From: Xanthomonas maliensis
Lineage (GTDB): Bacteria; Pseudomonadota; Gammaproteobacteria; Xanthomonadales; Xanthomonadaceae
NCBI RefSeq assembly: GCF_009192945.1
Contig: NZ_NSET01000022.1
Span: forward strand, 1-64,000
Length of the DNA: 64,000 nucleotides
Direction of reading: 5' to 3'
In this document: one piece after another, positions 35,069 through 42,876 of the stretch
Layout of the letters: the number at the start of each line of letters is the position of its first letter
How positions within the stretch are numbered: position 1 is the stretch's first letter
Position numbers and translations under genes: made by a program
The notes under the pieces: model-generated
What the model was told of the DNA's origin: nothing
Database searches by the model: none
Seen by the model: the letters and a program-made list of their open reading frames with translations, nothing else

Positions 35069-35991
35069 GCGTCGAGGCCATCACCTGGGCTCTGAAGCAG
35101 CCCGTGGACAAGTCGTCCGCCAAGTTCGTACTGGTGGTGCTGGCCAACTGCGCCGGCGGCGACAACTGGGAGGCTTACCCATCGGTTGCTTACTTGGCCG
35201 AGGCGACGGGCCAGGACCGCAAAACGGTGCTGACGAACATGGCGCGCCTGGTGTCGGCGGGGCTGATTCGCGATACCGGCCACCGGCGTGGCAACACCAG
35301 CCAAGTCATCGTCTATCGGCTCAACCCGCCTTCCGCTGATGCTCAGCAAGCCGGTTTATCGGTTCCTTCGCCCGTCGTGGAACATCAAATTGAACAGTCC
35401 CAAAAACGGGACCGTTATTTCGTGGAACATTTTTGCTTTGAAGAGGCCCGAAATTGGGACTCTTCCGAGGAGCAAACAGTCCCGTTTTTTCCTGGTAACA
35501 GTCCCGTTTTTCCGCCGAAACAGTCCCAAAAACGGGACACGGAACCGTCATATAACCATCAGGGAAGCAATACACCACACACCACTGGCGCAGACGCTGC
35601 GCGAGGTGTGTGTGGAACCGATGCAGGTTTCATCGCAGCAGCGTTGAATCGAGCAGCCATGTCGCTCAACCGTCCCTGGCTGCGCACCACGAGCCAGCAC
35701 CCGGACCTGATCGCCGCGGCAGGCGAGGGCGTAACCGCCGACCACCTGCTCGAGCTGTCCGACGTCTACCCGGGCAAGTCGGCCGGCTACCTCATCGCCG
35801 CGGCCCGCCGCCAGCGTGCCGCCGGCGCCAACACCATCACCTCCGGAGCATCTGCCCATGCAATCCCTCGCGAAAGCGCTGCCGAGCGCACCCAACGCTT
35901 TGCCCGTGAAGCCATCCAGCGCCAAGCAGCCGACCACGCCGGCGCCGATTTCGATCACGTCGATCGCCACGGTGTGGACGCGCATGGCTGA
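35065..35991 (+). CDS. Phage replication initiator (O-like, HTH domain)
   Basis: 308 residues from a GTG overlapping the previous stop. Residues about 1-90 form a winged-helix domain typical of phage O/replication proteins (WALKQPVDKSSAKFVLVVLA, SVAYLAEATGQDRKTV). A low-complexity linker (about 105-170) contains SQKRD repeated, because the DNA underneath carries iterons. The C-terminal part (from about 190) is a helical domain that could bind the helicase loader. Like lambda O, it appears to carry its own origin. The P-like gene starts inside its 3' end. Confidence 0.85.
   Translation: MSVEAITWALKQPVDKSSAKFVLVVLANCAGGDNWEAYPSVAYLAEATGQDRKTVLTNMARLVSAGLIRDTGHRRGNTSQVIVYRLNPPSADAQQAGLSVPSPVVEHQIEQSQKRDRYFVEHFCFEEARNWDSSEEQTVPFFPGNSPVFPPKQSQKRDTEPSYNHQGSNTPHTTGADAARGVCGTDAGFIAAALNRAAMSLNRPWLRTTSQHPDLIAAAGEGVTADHLLELSDVYPGKSAGYLIAAARRQRAAGANTITSGASAHAIPRESAAERTQRFAREAIQRQAADHAGADFDHVDRHGVDAHG
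35397..35538. other. Candidate phage replication origin: iteron cluster inside the initiator gene
   Basis: The 11-mer GTCCCGTTTTT occurs at 35479-35489 and 35501-35511, and its complement at 35402-35412 and 35528-35538. Two identical 16-mers GTCCCAAAAACGGGAC lie at 35397-35412 and 35523-35538. GTCCC starts at 35479, 35501 and 35523, exactly 22 bp apart. Repeats on a fixed helical phase within an O-like gene match the lambda origin layout. Confidence 0.78.
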
Positions 35992-36490
35992 GATCTACGG
36001 CACGCGCTGGACCAGCGGCTTTGGTGCGGACCCGTCCACTGGCGCGGGCAGCACCTGGGCGAAGGGCTTAGCGGGCGTCACGGCGCAGCAGCTCGGCACA
36101 GGCCTGACGGCGTGCATCGCCGCGGCGGACCCGTGGCCCCCCACGCTGCCGGAGTTCCGCGCGCGCTGCCTCGGTGTGCCTAGTCTGGCTCAGGTGGCCA
36201 ATGAACTGCGCGGCGGCGGTGACCGCAGCGGCTTCACCGTGCTGGTCGGCCTGAAGTTGGACGGCTATCGCTACCGCGGCGCCAATGCCAGCGATGCCGA
36301 TCGCATGGTGCGCGAAGCGTACGAACTGGCGCGCGACCACGTCATGCGCGGCGGCGAAGTGCCGGAGCCTGCTGCCACCGCACTGCCGCCGCCGGCGAAG
36401 GTGCCGGAAGTTGCAGACCGTGATGCCGCGCGCGCTGCCCTGGCGCGGGCGGCTGCAGAGCTGGGCGACGCCACGGCGGTGACGGCATGA
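35858..36490 (+). CDS. Replication protein P-like (helicase loader)
   Basis: 210 residues from ATG 35858 (GGAG upstream), overlapping the initiator gene by 134 nt. After a Pro/Ser-rich leader, the core has the phage P pattern: WTRMAEIYGTRWTSGFG, WAKGLAGVTAQQLGTGL and WPPTLPEFRARC. P-family proteins bind host DnaB and deliver it to the origin. The C-terminus is Ala-rich. It sits directly after the O-like gene, as expected. Confidence 0.82.
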   Translation: MQSLAKALPSAPNALPVKPSSAKQPTTPAPISITSIATVWTRMAEIYGTRWTSGFGADPSTGAGSTWAKGLAGVTAQQLGTGLTACIAAADPWPPTLPEFRARCLGVPSLAQVANELRGGGDRSGFTVLVGLKLDGYRYRGANASDADRMVREAYELARDHVMRGGEVPEPAATALPPPAKVPEVADRDAARAALARAAAELGDATAVTA

Positions 36491-37107
36491 AGAATTACCC
36501 AGCCCGCGTGCGCGAATGGCTGAAGGCCAACCCCGGCGCACACACGCCGCAGCTGATCCTGGACGGCATGGGCATTGAAGCCGGCGCGAAGGCACGGCGT
36601 CCGTACTACAGCGCGATGAAGGACAACACGGATGCCGGCTACTTGGAGCGCACCGGCCGCGGCCGCCGCACGGCATACGCATTCGTGGGCGAGCCGCCGG
36701 GGCGCAACACGGGGCCGAGCGAGTCCAGGGTGGAGAAGCATCGCGCGTACATGCGGCAGCGGCATATCAACAAAGGCGGGCGGACGCTGGCCGAGCGGCG
36801 GGAAGACGAGGCGCTGCGCAAGGCGTTGCGTCTGGACCGGCTCGCCGCGCAGAAGGCAGAGCGCGCAACGCTCCGCGAGCGCCGGAAAGCCCTGCGCTCG
36901 CACGCGCGACTAGCGCCGAAGCCGCGGCCCAAGGTTTCGCCAGCCGGTTACACCGTGATCGCGACACGCCTTGCCGCCACGAAGCCGGAGCCCGCGCCGC
37001 CGCCGCGCCCGCGCGCCCAGACAGTCGACGAGTTCATACGCACTGGCGGCCGGGTGATCCGCTTGCCGGGCATCGAGCAGCACATCCCCGACCGGAGCAA
37101 TGCATGA
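36487..37107 (+). CDS. Hypothetical basic phage protein
   Basis: 206 residues. An N-terminal winged-helix-like region (about 1-60, REWLKANPGAHTPQLILDGMG, YYSAMKDNTDAGYLERTG) is followed by a very Arg/Lys-rich middle and a Pro-rich segment, then a short C-terminal domain. Probably DNA-binding. It is ATGA-coupled at both ends within the replication/recombination block. Confidence 0.75.
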   Translation: MKNYPARVREWLKANPGAHTPQLILDGMGIEAGAKARRPYYSAMKDNTDAGYLERTGRGRRTAYAFVGEPPGRNTGPSESRVEKHRAYMRQRHINKGGRTLAERREDEALRKALRLDRLAAQKAERATLRERRKALRSHARLAPKPRPKVSPAGYTVIATRLAATKPEPAPPPRPRAQTVDEFIRTGGRVIRLPGIEQHIPDRSNA

Positions 37108-37571
37108 GTTACGTGATTGGAATCGACCCTGGCTGTTCTGGCGCCTTGGTGGTGCTCCAAAGCGCGGCCCAGCCCTTGCCCGTGGAGTGGATCCGCATGC
37201 CTACGCTCAAGGTGGGCCAGTCAACGAGGGTAGATGCCGCAGCCGTTTCCCGGTTCCTCCAGGACTTCGACACGGGACACGTCTTTATCGAGCAGGTTCA
37301 TGCGATGCCGAAGCAGGGCGTGTCGAGCGTCTACACCTTCGGGCATGCCGCTGGGGTCGTGGAGGGTGTGGTCGCCGCCATGATGCTGCCGGTGACGCTG
37401 GTGACCCCGCAGGCGTGGAAGAAGCGCGCCGGGCTGATCGGATCGGAGAAGGACGCCGCGCGCAGCCGCGCAATCCAGCTGTGGCCGCGCTGGGCTGATC
37501 TAGGCGAGAAGGCGGCCGGCCAGGCCTTTGCCGACGCAGCGCTGATCGCGCGGTACGGGAGCCAGCCATGA
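37104..37571 (+). CDS. RuvC-like Holliday junction resolvase
   Basis: 155 residues with the RNase H-fold resolvase residues in place: Asp8 in GIDPGCSGA, Glu63 in FIEQVHAMPKQG and Asp144 in AFADAALIA. Such phage enzymes resolve branched DNA before packaging. The short length is normal for RuvC-like phage proteins. ATGA overlaps on both sides. Confidence 0.9.
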   Translation: MSYVIGIDPGCSGALVVLQSAAQPLPVEWIRMPTLKVGQSTRVDAAAVSRFLQDFDTGHVFIEQVHAMPKQGVSSVYTFGHAAGVVEGVVAAMMLPVTLVTPQAWKKRAGLIGSEKDAARSRAIQLWPRWADLGEKAAGQAFADAALIARYGSQP

Positions 37572-38281
37572 GCCAACTCACCATTGCCGGCGACGAGCCG
37601 GCGATCACCAGCCGCGATATCGCCGAGTTGGTCGAATCCAGGCACGACGACGTGAAGAGGTCGATTGTCCGCCTGGTCAATCAGGACGTCATCGAATCGC
37701 CGCCAACGGCGGAAATTCCCACTGCGACTCGCCCTGGCAGTGTGTTTGTGTTCTCCGGGGAGCGAGGCAAGCGCGACAGTATCGTGGTCGTCGCGCAGCT
37801 GTCCCCGCAGTTCACTGCGCGCTTGGTCGACCGCTGGCAGGAGCTGGAGCGTCGTGTCGCCGCGCCGGTCGACCCACTGGTGCTGCTTTCGGACCCGGCC
37901 GCGCTGCGCGGACTGTTGGCCAGCTACGCCGGCCGCGTTGAGGAACTGACCCCCAAGGCTGACGCCCTGGACCGGATCGCCATTGCCGATGGCTCGCTCA
38001 ATCTGCGCGAGGCGGCGAAGACCATGCAGATCCCGGAGCGGAAGTTCCTGGCCCTGCTCGAGCAGAAGCGCTGGATCTACCGCCATCCGCTGTGCTCGAC
38101 ATGGCTGGCCTACGCCGGGCGCCTGCACAGCGGCTGCCTGGAACACAAGGTCACGACGGGCCAGAAGCCGGACGGCACCGAATGGATCAACACGCAGGTG
38201 CGCGTCACCGCCAAGGGGCTCGCCAATCTGGCCACGGCGCTGAGCGTGCCGGCCGCGCTTTCCACCATTACGCACCACTGA
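37568..38281 (+). CDS. Rha/KilAC-type phage antirepressor
   Basis: 237 residues. The N-terminal ~95 residues match the Rha (pRha) family: ITSRDIAELVESRHDDVKRSIVRLV, then LSPQFTARLVDRWQELE. Residues about 120-235 match a KilA-C/ANT-type C-terminal domain: LNLREAAKTMQIPERKFLALLEQKRWIYR and VTAKGLANLA. Antirepressors of this type inactivate phage repressors. Since the repressor here lacks a cleavage domain, this gene is a plausible route to induction. Confidence 0.87.
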   Translation: MSQLTIAGDEPAITSRDIAELVESRHDDVKRSIVRLVNQDVIESPPTAEIPTATRPGSVFVFSGERGKRDSIVVVAQLSPQFTARLVDRWQELERRVAAPVDPLVLLSDPAALRGLLASYAGRVEELTPKADALDRIAIADGSLNLREAAKTMQIPERKFLALLEQKRWIYRHPLCSTWLAYAGRLHSGCLEHKVTTGQKPDGTEWINTQVRVTAKGLANLATALSVPAALSTITHH

Positions 38282-38288
38282 GGCCCCA

Positions 38289-38510
38289 ATGAGCGAAGAC
38301 CTGATTTCCGACCAGCCCGCGCCGAAGTTGCGCCGCATGAAGCAGCCGACCAAGGACGTGCTGCGCGCCAACCTGAAAAGCCGGTTGCAGGAGCTGATCG
38401 ATCTGCGGGCCGAGAACGAGCAATTCCGTGCGAGCTGGTGCTCGCGCCTCTACATCTGGACGCAGCGCATGCGCACCGCGTTCGGCCGCGCCGGGAACGA
38501 CCAGGCATGA
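38289..38510 (+). CDS. Small hypothetical phage protein
   Basis: 73 residues. A basic helical middle (VLRANLKSRLQELIDLRAENEQF, coiled-coil-like) is followed by a Trp/Arg-rich end. No family is recognised. It starts 8 bp after the antirepressor and is ATGA-coupled to the next gene. Confidence 0.68.
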   Translation: MSEDLISDQPAPKLRRMKQPTKDVLRANLKSRLQELIDLRAENEQFRASWCSRLYIWTQRMRTAFGRAGNDQA

Positions 38511-38704
38511 CCCCCCCGGCCAAGCGCTCGGCCTGGGCGCGCAGCCAGGCCAAGCAGATCCGGGCGCAGCTCGATGGCATCCACAGCAAGCCGGCCATTG
38601 GCGAGCGCGAGCGCAAGAGAAAAAGCGCGGCGATCCAGGCCAACGAGTACCAGGCCCGAAAGTTCGAACGCATCGCGGCCGCAGCAGAGAAGAGGGGAAA
38701 TTGA
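38507..38704 (+). CDS. Small basic phage protein
   Basis: 65 residues, strongly basic and helical (KRSAWARSQAKQIRAQLDG, RERKRKSAAIQANEYQARKF). Possibly nucleic-acid-binding. It is ATGA-coupled to the previous gene and TGATG-coupled to the next. Confidence 0.66.
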   Translation: MTPPAKRSAWARSQAKQIRAQLDGIHSKPAIGERERKRKSAAIQANEYQARKFERIAAAAEKRGN

Positions 38705-38883
38705 TGGACACGAACACCAGCGCAGCCGACCCACGCGCCGCGCGCCACGAGTTTGAGTCGCTGGACGACGCCACACATTGGCTGGTGCTGCAGGGCGCGC
38801 TATGGGCAAACGTGCACGTCGACGGCCAGGTGTGGTGCCTGGGCAGGGACGGCAGCGCAGAGCCGGTGCAGGGGAGGGCCTGA
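38704..38883 (+). CDS. Small hypothetical phage protein
   Basis: 59 residues with a DDATHWLVLQGALWANVHVDGQVWCLG core that looks like a helix and two beta strands. Supported mainly by its coupled position between two other small genes. No function can be given. Confidence 0.62.
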   Translation: MDTNTSAADPRAARHEFESLDDATHWLVLQGALWANVHVDGQVWCLGRDGSAEPVQGRA

Positions 38884-38885
38884 CC

Positions 38886-39335
38886 ATGGCCGAGTTCGAC
38901 AGCTTCACAGAGGCAACGCGCTCCGACCTGGAATGGTGGGGCTACGAATTCGCGCTGCACCGGGACATGGATTATCTGGGGCTGGCCAGCAAGAACATGC
39001 TGCAGGTGCTGATCGAGCACCGCGGCGAGATGCCGCCGCCGAACGTGGGCTTCAAGCCGATGGAGGTGGACGCCCGCGCCCAGCGCGTGGAGGACGTGGT
39101 CGGCGGCATCGCACGGCAGGACGTGGTCATGGCCTGCGTCCTGCGCGGCTATTACTGCGGGCGCGGACGCAAGAACTTCGAGCGCATGGAGACGGCGAAC
39201 AACCTGATCGTCAACGCTGGGCACGCTCCGCTGCGCCAGGGCGCCTACCTGACCCTGCGCGCGGCCGGGTTCGAGCTGGTCGGCCGGCGCCTCCGCCCAC
39301 ACATGGTCCGCCCGCTGCTTCAGGTGGTCGCGTGA
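38886..39335 (+). CDS. Hypothetical phage protein (possible late regulator)
   Basis: 149 residues. A helical N-terminus with aromatic residues (DLEWWGYEFALHRDMDY) precedes a section that reads like a DNA-binding fold with short loops (ACVLRGYYCGRGRKNFE, LRQGAYLTLRAAGFEL). Its position, before the Ref nuclease and upstream of the lysis genes, is where lambdoid phages often keep a Q-type antiterminator. That role is position-based inference only. Confidence 0.7.
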   Translation: MAEFDSFTEATRSDLEWWGYEFALHRDMDYLGLASKNMLQVLIEHRGEMPPPNVGFKPMEVDARAQRVEDVVGGIARQDVVMACVLRGYYCGRGRKNFERMETANNLIVNAGHAPLRQGAYLTLRAAGFELVGRRLRPHMVRPLLQVVA

Positions 39336-39706
39336 TGCGACACAGCACCGGCGCGCCGACAGCCGAGGAGGTAGTGCGGTTCGAGCTGTCGAAGGAAGGG
39401 CCGTGCATGGCGTGCGTGGTCCGCATGGCAACCGGCCTGCTGCCGCAGCAGCTGGTGGTGGTGGGCTGCGACTACAACCACTGCAAGAGCGGCAACCGTC
39501 GGCGCGGGCACCTGCTCGGCTACGCGCTGTGCGTGTGGCACCACCGTGCGCACCCGATGCCCAAGCAGACGACCAGCAGCACCCGCGATCGCTACGGCCC
39601 GTCGCTGATGGACGGGAGCGCGCTGTTTCACGAGACCTACGGCAGCGACGACGAGCTGATCGCGCTGCAGACCGAATGGATTGAACGACAACTGGTGATG
39701 GCATGA
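39335..39706 (+). CDS. Ref-family recombination enhancement nuclease
   Basis: 123 residues. The zinc/HNH-like residues fit the phage P1 Ref family: CMACVV near the start, GCDYNHCKSG and LCVWHHRAHP in the centre, then YGPSLMDGSALFHETYG near the end. P1 Ref is a RecA-dependent nuclease that makes targeted breaks. A RuvC-like resolvase and RdgC elsewhere in this prophage also touch RecA biology. It overlaps the previous stop (TGATG) and the next start (ATGA). Confidence 0.84.
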   Translation: MRHSTGAPTAEEVVRFELSKEGPCMACVVRMATGLLPQQLVVVGCDYNHCKSGNRRRGHLLGYALCVWHHRAHPMPKQTTSSTRDRYGPSLMDGSALFHETYGSDDELIALQTEWIERQLVMA

Positions 39707-40098
39707 AGCAATGGCGGATATATCTGGCTGGTGTACTGGTGCTCGAACGAGACCTGGCGGTGCGTCTCGGAAGAACCACTGACGTCGTACGATCAATCGA
39801 TGAGCTGCAGGATTGCTGCCCGTTGCCCATCGCAAAAGTCTGGTCCCTGCGCGTCTTGGATAACAGGGCCGCTCGAGGAATTGAAAGCACAATTGCTGGT
39901 GCTCTTTCCGCGCGGCTTGAGCGGTCTCGTTGGTTTCGCTTCCAGCTCGGCAATGAGACTGACAAGGCGGTGCTTGGTGATGCTATGACGCTAGGTGAGG
40001 AGCTTGCCAGTGTGGGGAATGGATCAGCAACTTCTTGGGGAGTTGCGCATTTGGATGCCTTGCTTGGACCACGGCGTGGCGCTGTTCGGCTAGGATAG
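39703..40098 (+). CDS. Possible divergent GIY-YIG/T5orf172-like protein
   Basis: 131 residues. The order IYLAG, LGRTTDVVRSIDELQDCCPLP, AARGIESTIAGAL, RSRWFRF resembles the GIY-YIG/T5orf172 scaffold, in which the Gly-Arg, Glu and Trp-Phe blocks are conserved. The first tyrosine motif is weak, so nuclease activity is uncertain. It is coupled to the Ref gene. Base composition begins to fall in GC here. Confidence 0.55.
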   Translation: MKQWRIYLAGVLVLERDLAVRLGRTTDVVRSIDELQDCCPLPIAKVWSLRVLDNRAARGIESTIAGALSARLERSRWFRFQLGNETDKAVLGDAMTLGEELASVGNGSATSWGVAHLDALLGPRRGAVRLG

Positions 40099-40125
40099 GC
40101 GAATGATCATGTGGGGTGAGCTGGG

Positions 40126-40941
40126 ATGGGTTTCGATCCAATAGCCTTTAATGCGATTCTTGAAAAAGCCATTCCAGTTTTGGCGTCTGGATTTATCACT
40201 GTTGCTGGAATCTGGTTCACTCTGCGTGCGCAGGGGAAAAATCTTAATAAGCAGCTCGAAGATCAAGCTAAGCAGAAGGTTCAAGAGAGGTTGGCTACTG
40301 CTCGCAGATCTATATATGTCCCTTACGTAGAGGCTGTTCATAAGGCAATCGGGATTGTTTTTACTCTACCTAACCCTGGTAAAGAAGATGGCGCGGCTGA
40401 AGCTTTTCTCGCTGCCCAGGCAGAGACCTATAAGGTCCAGCTTTTGTGTGAGGCTGGATTATTTGATCAAGTGAAAGAGGTTAATTCCCAGTTGGCAATA
40501 CTTTTTGGGCTTGCTCATGAATTGGCCGGACCCATAAGAGACCTTGTGATTCGCATGGAAAATATCGAGAAAGATTTAGCCTCAACTCATGATTCATTAA
40601 TTGAGATTGGGAAATCCATTGGTGTTGCTTCAATTGGAACGCGAGCGTCCCTGCAAGAAATGCAAAAAGCACTCCGGGATGAATTCTCGGATTCTCTTAA
40701 AAAGATTAAGCAGATGCGGGAAAATTTTACAGAGTGTGTGGGAGATAAGTGTCGTGAGGTCTCCAGGCTCGCCTATCAAAGTATTGTCACGATGCGCGCA
40801 GAGGTTGAAGCCTCAACAGACGTGAACTTACTCATTGCGGGGGCGGGGCAGGCAGGGGAGCGAGTTAAGGCAGAGACGCGCGAGCTCGTCAGCGCGGCGC
40901 AGGAGAGTCTTCGGAAAAAAATGGATAGCGAAAACGCTTGA
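40126..40941 (+). CDS. Hypothetical membrane-anchored accessory protein (moron B)
   Basis: 271 residues. One N-terminal TM helix (about 13-32, KAIPVLASGFITVAGIWF) leads into a long, mostly helical cytoplasmic domain with coiled-coil-like stretches (LNKQLEDQAKQKVQERLATARR, LKKIKQMREN). The DNA is strikingly AT-rich: bases 40141-40200 are 38% G+C in a window of clearly higher GC. It is followed by a good terminator, so it looks like an independently transcribed moron. Exclusion or defence function is possible but unproven. Confidence 0.75.
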   Translation: MGFDPIAFNAILEKAIPVLASGFITVAGIWFTLRAQGKNLNKQLEDQAKQKVQERLATARRSIYVPYVEAVHKAIGIVFTLPNPGKEDGAAEAFLAAQAETYKVQLLCEAGLFDQVKEVNSQLAILFGLAHELAGPIRDLVIRMENIEKDLASTHDSLIEIGKSIGVASIGTRASLQEMQKALRDEFSDSLKKIKQMRENFTECVGDKCREVSRLAYQSIVTMRAEVEASTDVNLLIAGAGQAGERVKAETRELVSAAQESLRKKMDSENA

Positions 40942-40981
40942 CACCGAGGGACGAATCGGCAGAATAAGGCAATTGGTGACA

Positions 40982-41011
40982 AAAGCCTCTGCAGAGATGC
41001 AGGGGCTTTTT
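40982..41011 (+). terminator. Intrinsic terminator after moron B
   Basis: AAAGCCTCTGCA and TGCAGGGGCTTTT form a 12-bp stem with one G-T pair around a GAGA loop, ending in a five-T run (41007-41011). It lies about 40 bp after the stop codon. Confidence 0.85.
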
Positions 41012-41154
41012 CCGTTCCAGCTTTCGAGTCGGTAGTCACAGTGGGTGCGAATCCAGCCAACTGGCCAGCCGTGGGGCTTCCCGCTGGAGTCGCATAGAAG
41101 GGGCGCTCCGTGACGGCGGCGCCTCAGCGACGCATCCACTGTGCCGGCTCAACT

Positions 41155-41523
41155 TCACTGGCCGAGCTGGAGCATCACTCCGGCGATCAACGCCTTGGCC
41201 CCGTAAGCCACCGCGATGGTTACAGAAATTTGGATAGGCAGCGACACCCGGAGGATCTCCTTGACCTTTGGCAGCCTATGGCTCAGCTCGTTGTATGTGA
41301 GTAGGCCAAACCTGTTGCCGACGTAGGCACCAACGCAGAAGTTCATAAGTTGTGCGGCCAGCCCTGCTACCGGGATCGAGTACTTGGTGGCGACGTATTG
41401 GAATAGCGCAGCCAAGGTGACGAGCTCAGCAAGCGTCTTCGTGAAGTTAACGAAGGCCATGACGGAAACATCGAATGGCGTTTCTTTGAAGCGATCAATG
41501 AACTGCTTGGTGTTGTCGTACAT
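41155..41523 (-). CDS. Hypothetical multi-TM phage protein
   Basis: 122 residues from ATG 41523. Two or three hydrophobic helices (about 15-35, 43-62, 90-118) suggest an inner-membrane protein. It is on the minus strand, opposite to the surrounding late genes, and divergent from the endolysin gene at 41589. This placement suits a lysogenically expressed exclusion protein or a holin antagonist, but neither is demonstrated. Confidence 0.65.
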   Translation of the reverse strand: MYDNTKQFIDRFKETPFDVSVMAFVNFTKTLAELVTLAALFQYVATKYSIPVAGLAAQLMNFCVGAYVGNRFGLLTYNELSHRLPKVKEILRVSLPIQISVTIAVAYGAKALIAGVMLQLGQ

Positions 41524-41588
41524 CTCGTAACCCCCCGTTTGTTTTCTTAGAAATGGCGTCGAAGCGCCGATACTTTTCAAGGCCCATC

Positions 41589-42245
41589 ATGCAGCTGACC
41601 GCCCAAAAACTGAAGCAGGCGGTTGGTTGCAACGACCGGACCGCTGAGCGCTGGATCGAGCCGATCGGCGAGGCTTGCCGGCTGTACGGCATCAGCACAC
41701 CGCGTCGCATGGCCGCGTTCTTGGCGCAGGTTGGCCACGAGTCGAACGGGCTGACGGCAGTAGTTGAAGGGCTGAGCTACAGCCTTGAAAACCTGATCAA
41801 GGCCTGCAACCGAGCAAAGGCCGGTAGCCGGTGGCGCTCCCTGTTGCCGCGGGCGAAGGAGTTGGCACGAAATCCCGTCGGACTGGGCAATGCAGCGTAT
41901 GCCAGCCGCATGGGGAATGGTGACGAAGCCAGCGGTGATGGCTACCGGTATCGCGGCCGCGGCCCGATCCAGAACACCGGCCGCGCCAACTACGCTGGCA
42001 TGCGCGACACGCTTCGTGCCAAGGGCGTGCGGGACGTGCCGGATTTTGAGAAGCAGCCGGAAGCGCTGGAGCAGCCAAGATGGGGGGCACTGGCCGCTGC
42101 TGCTTTCTGGGACACACGCAGCCTGAATCCTCTGGCTGACGTGGGCAGGTTCGATGACATCACCGAGCGGGTCAATGGCGCACAGAACGGTGCGTCCGAT
42201 CGGCGCGCTCGCTATACGCGTGCGCTAAAGGCGCTAGGGGCATGA
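41589..42245 (+). CDS. Endolysin, GH19 (chitinase-like) family
   Basis: 218 residues. The GH19 lysozyme fold is indicated by MAAFLAQVGHESNGL with the likely catalytic Glu51, by ASRMGNGDEASGDGYRYRGRGPIQ, and by the NYAGMRDTLRAKGV region. It cleaves peptidoglycan at lysis. ATG 41589 is preferred over 41553 because AAGG is seven bases upstream. No signal peptide is present, so it needs a holin, and holin candidates follow directly. Confidence 0.92.
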   Translation: MQLTAQKLKQAVGCNDRTAERWIEPIGEACRLYGISTPRRMAAFLAQVGHESNGLTAVVEGLSYSLENLIKACNRAKAGSRWRSLLPRAKELARNPVGLGNAAYASRMGNGDEASGDGYRYRGRGPIQNTGRANYAGMRDTLRAKGVRDVPDFEKQPEALEQPRWGALAAAAFWDTRSLNPLADVGRFDDITERVNGAQNGASDRRARYTRALKALGA

Positions 42246-42559
42246 CGGTGGACGCGCAACAGAACACGGACGGCCGCACGCGGCTTTCACTCGGGACGGT
42301 CGAAAAGGCGATCGCGAGCGCGATCGGGGCCGGGTGCGTAGCACTGGCCGGATGGCTCGTTGTCTCTGTTTCGGCAGTGCTGACGCAGCAACAGGTCACG
42401 AACCAGCAGATGGCGCAGGTGACCGCCCAAATGCAGCAGATCACGACCCAGCTGCAGGACGTGCCGACCATCAAGCTCGAGGTTGCGAAGGCTCAGCTGC
42501 GGCTTGACCAGCACGACCAGGACATCCGCGAACTGAAACAGCTCAGAGGGCTGAAATGA
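42242..42559 (+). CDS. Single-TM coiled-coil protein in the lysis cassette
   Basis: 105 residues. A polar head (1-18) is followed by one TM helix (about 22-47) and a Gln-rich coiled coil (QQVTNQQMAQVTAQMQQI and on to LRLDQHDQDIRELKQL). It could be a holin-associated or pinholin-like protein. It is ATGA-coupled at both ends, between the endolysin and the next holin candidate. Confidence 0.7.
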   Translation: MTVDAQQNTDGRTRLSLGTVEKAIASAIGAGCVALAGWLVVSVSAVLTQQQVTNQQMAQVTAQMQQITTQLQDVPTIKLEVAKAQLRLDQHDQDIRELKQLRGLK

Positions 42560-42876
42560 AAATCGCCGAAAAAGCCGTCCGCGTGCTTGGGCTGGAGCCG
42601 GTAGCCGACATTGCGAACTTCAAGCGCTGGTGGTCGGTGAAGCTCGACGCTGCAGCGCTGGCGGTCGGGGCCGTCGCGCTGTCATACACCCAGCTGCCGG
42701 ACGGCTGGCGCGCCGCGCTGCCGCAGAGCATGGTCGCGTGGTTGGCTGGCACAGGCCTGGTTATCAAGTCTGGGGCCCTGATAGCGCGCGCCGCTCGACA
42801 ACGCAAGCTGGAACCCAGCGATGACGGACAAGTGGAATCGCGGCATGCCGGAGCGTCTGCCTATGCAGATTCCTGA
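42556..42876 (+). CDS. Holin-like membrane protein
   Basis: 106 residues. Two hydrophobic helices (about 28-46 and 60-78) are separated by a short turn (YTQLPDGW), with a charged C-terminal tail (RQRKLEPSDD). This matches small class II-type holins. It overlaps the following spanin-like gene by 56 nt, as in other lysis cassettes. Confidence 0.7.
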   Translation: MKIAEKAVRVLGLEPVADIANFKRWWSVKLDAAALAVGAVALSYTQLPDGWRAALPQSMVAWLAGTGLVIKSGALIARAARQRKLEPSDDGQVESRHAGASAYADS

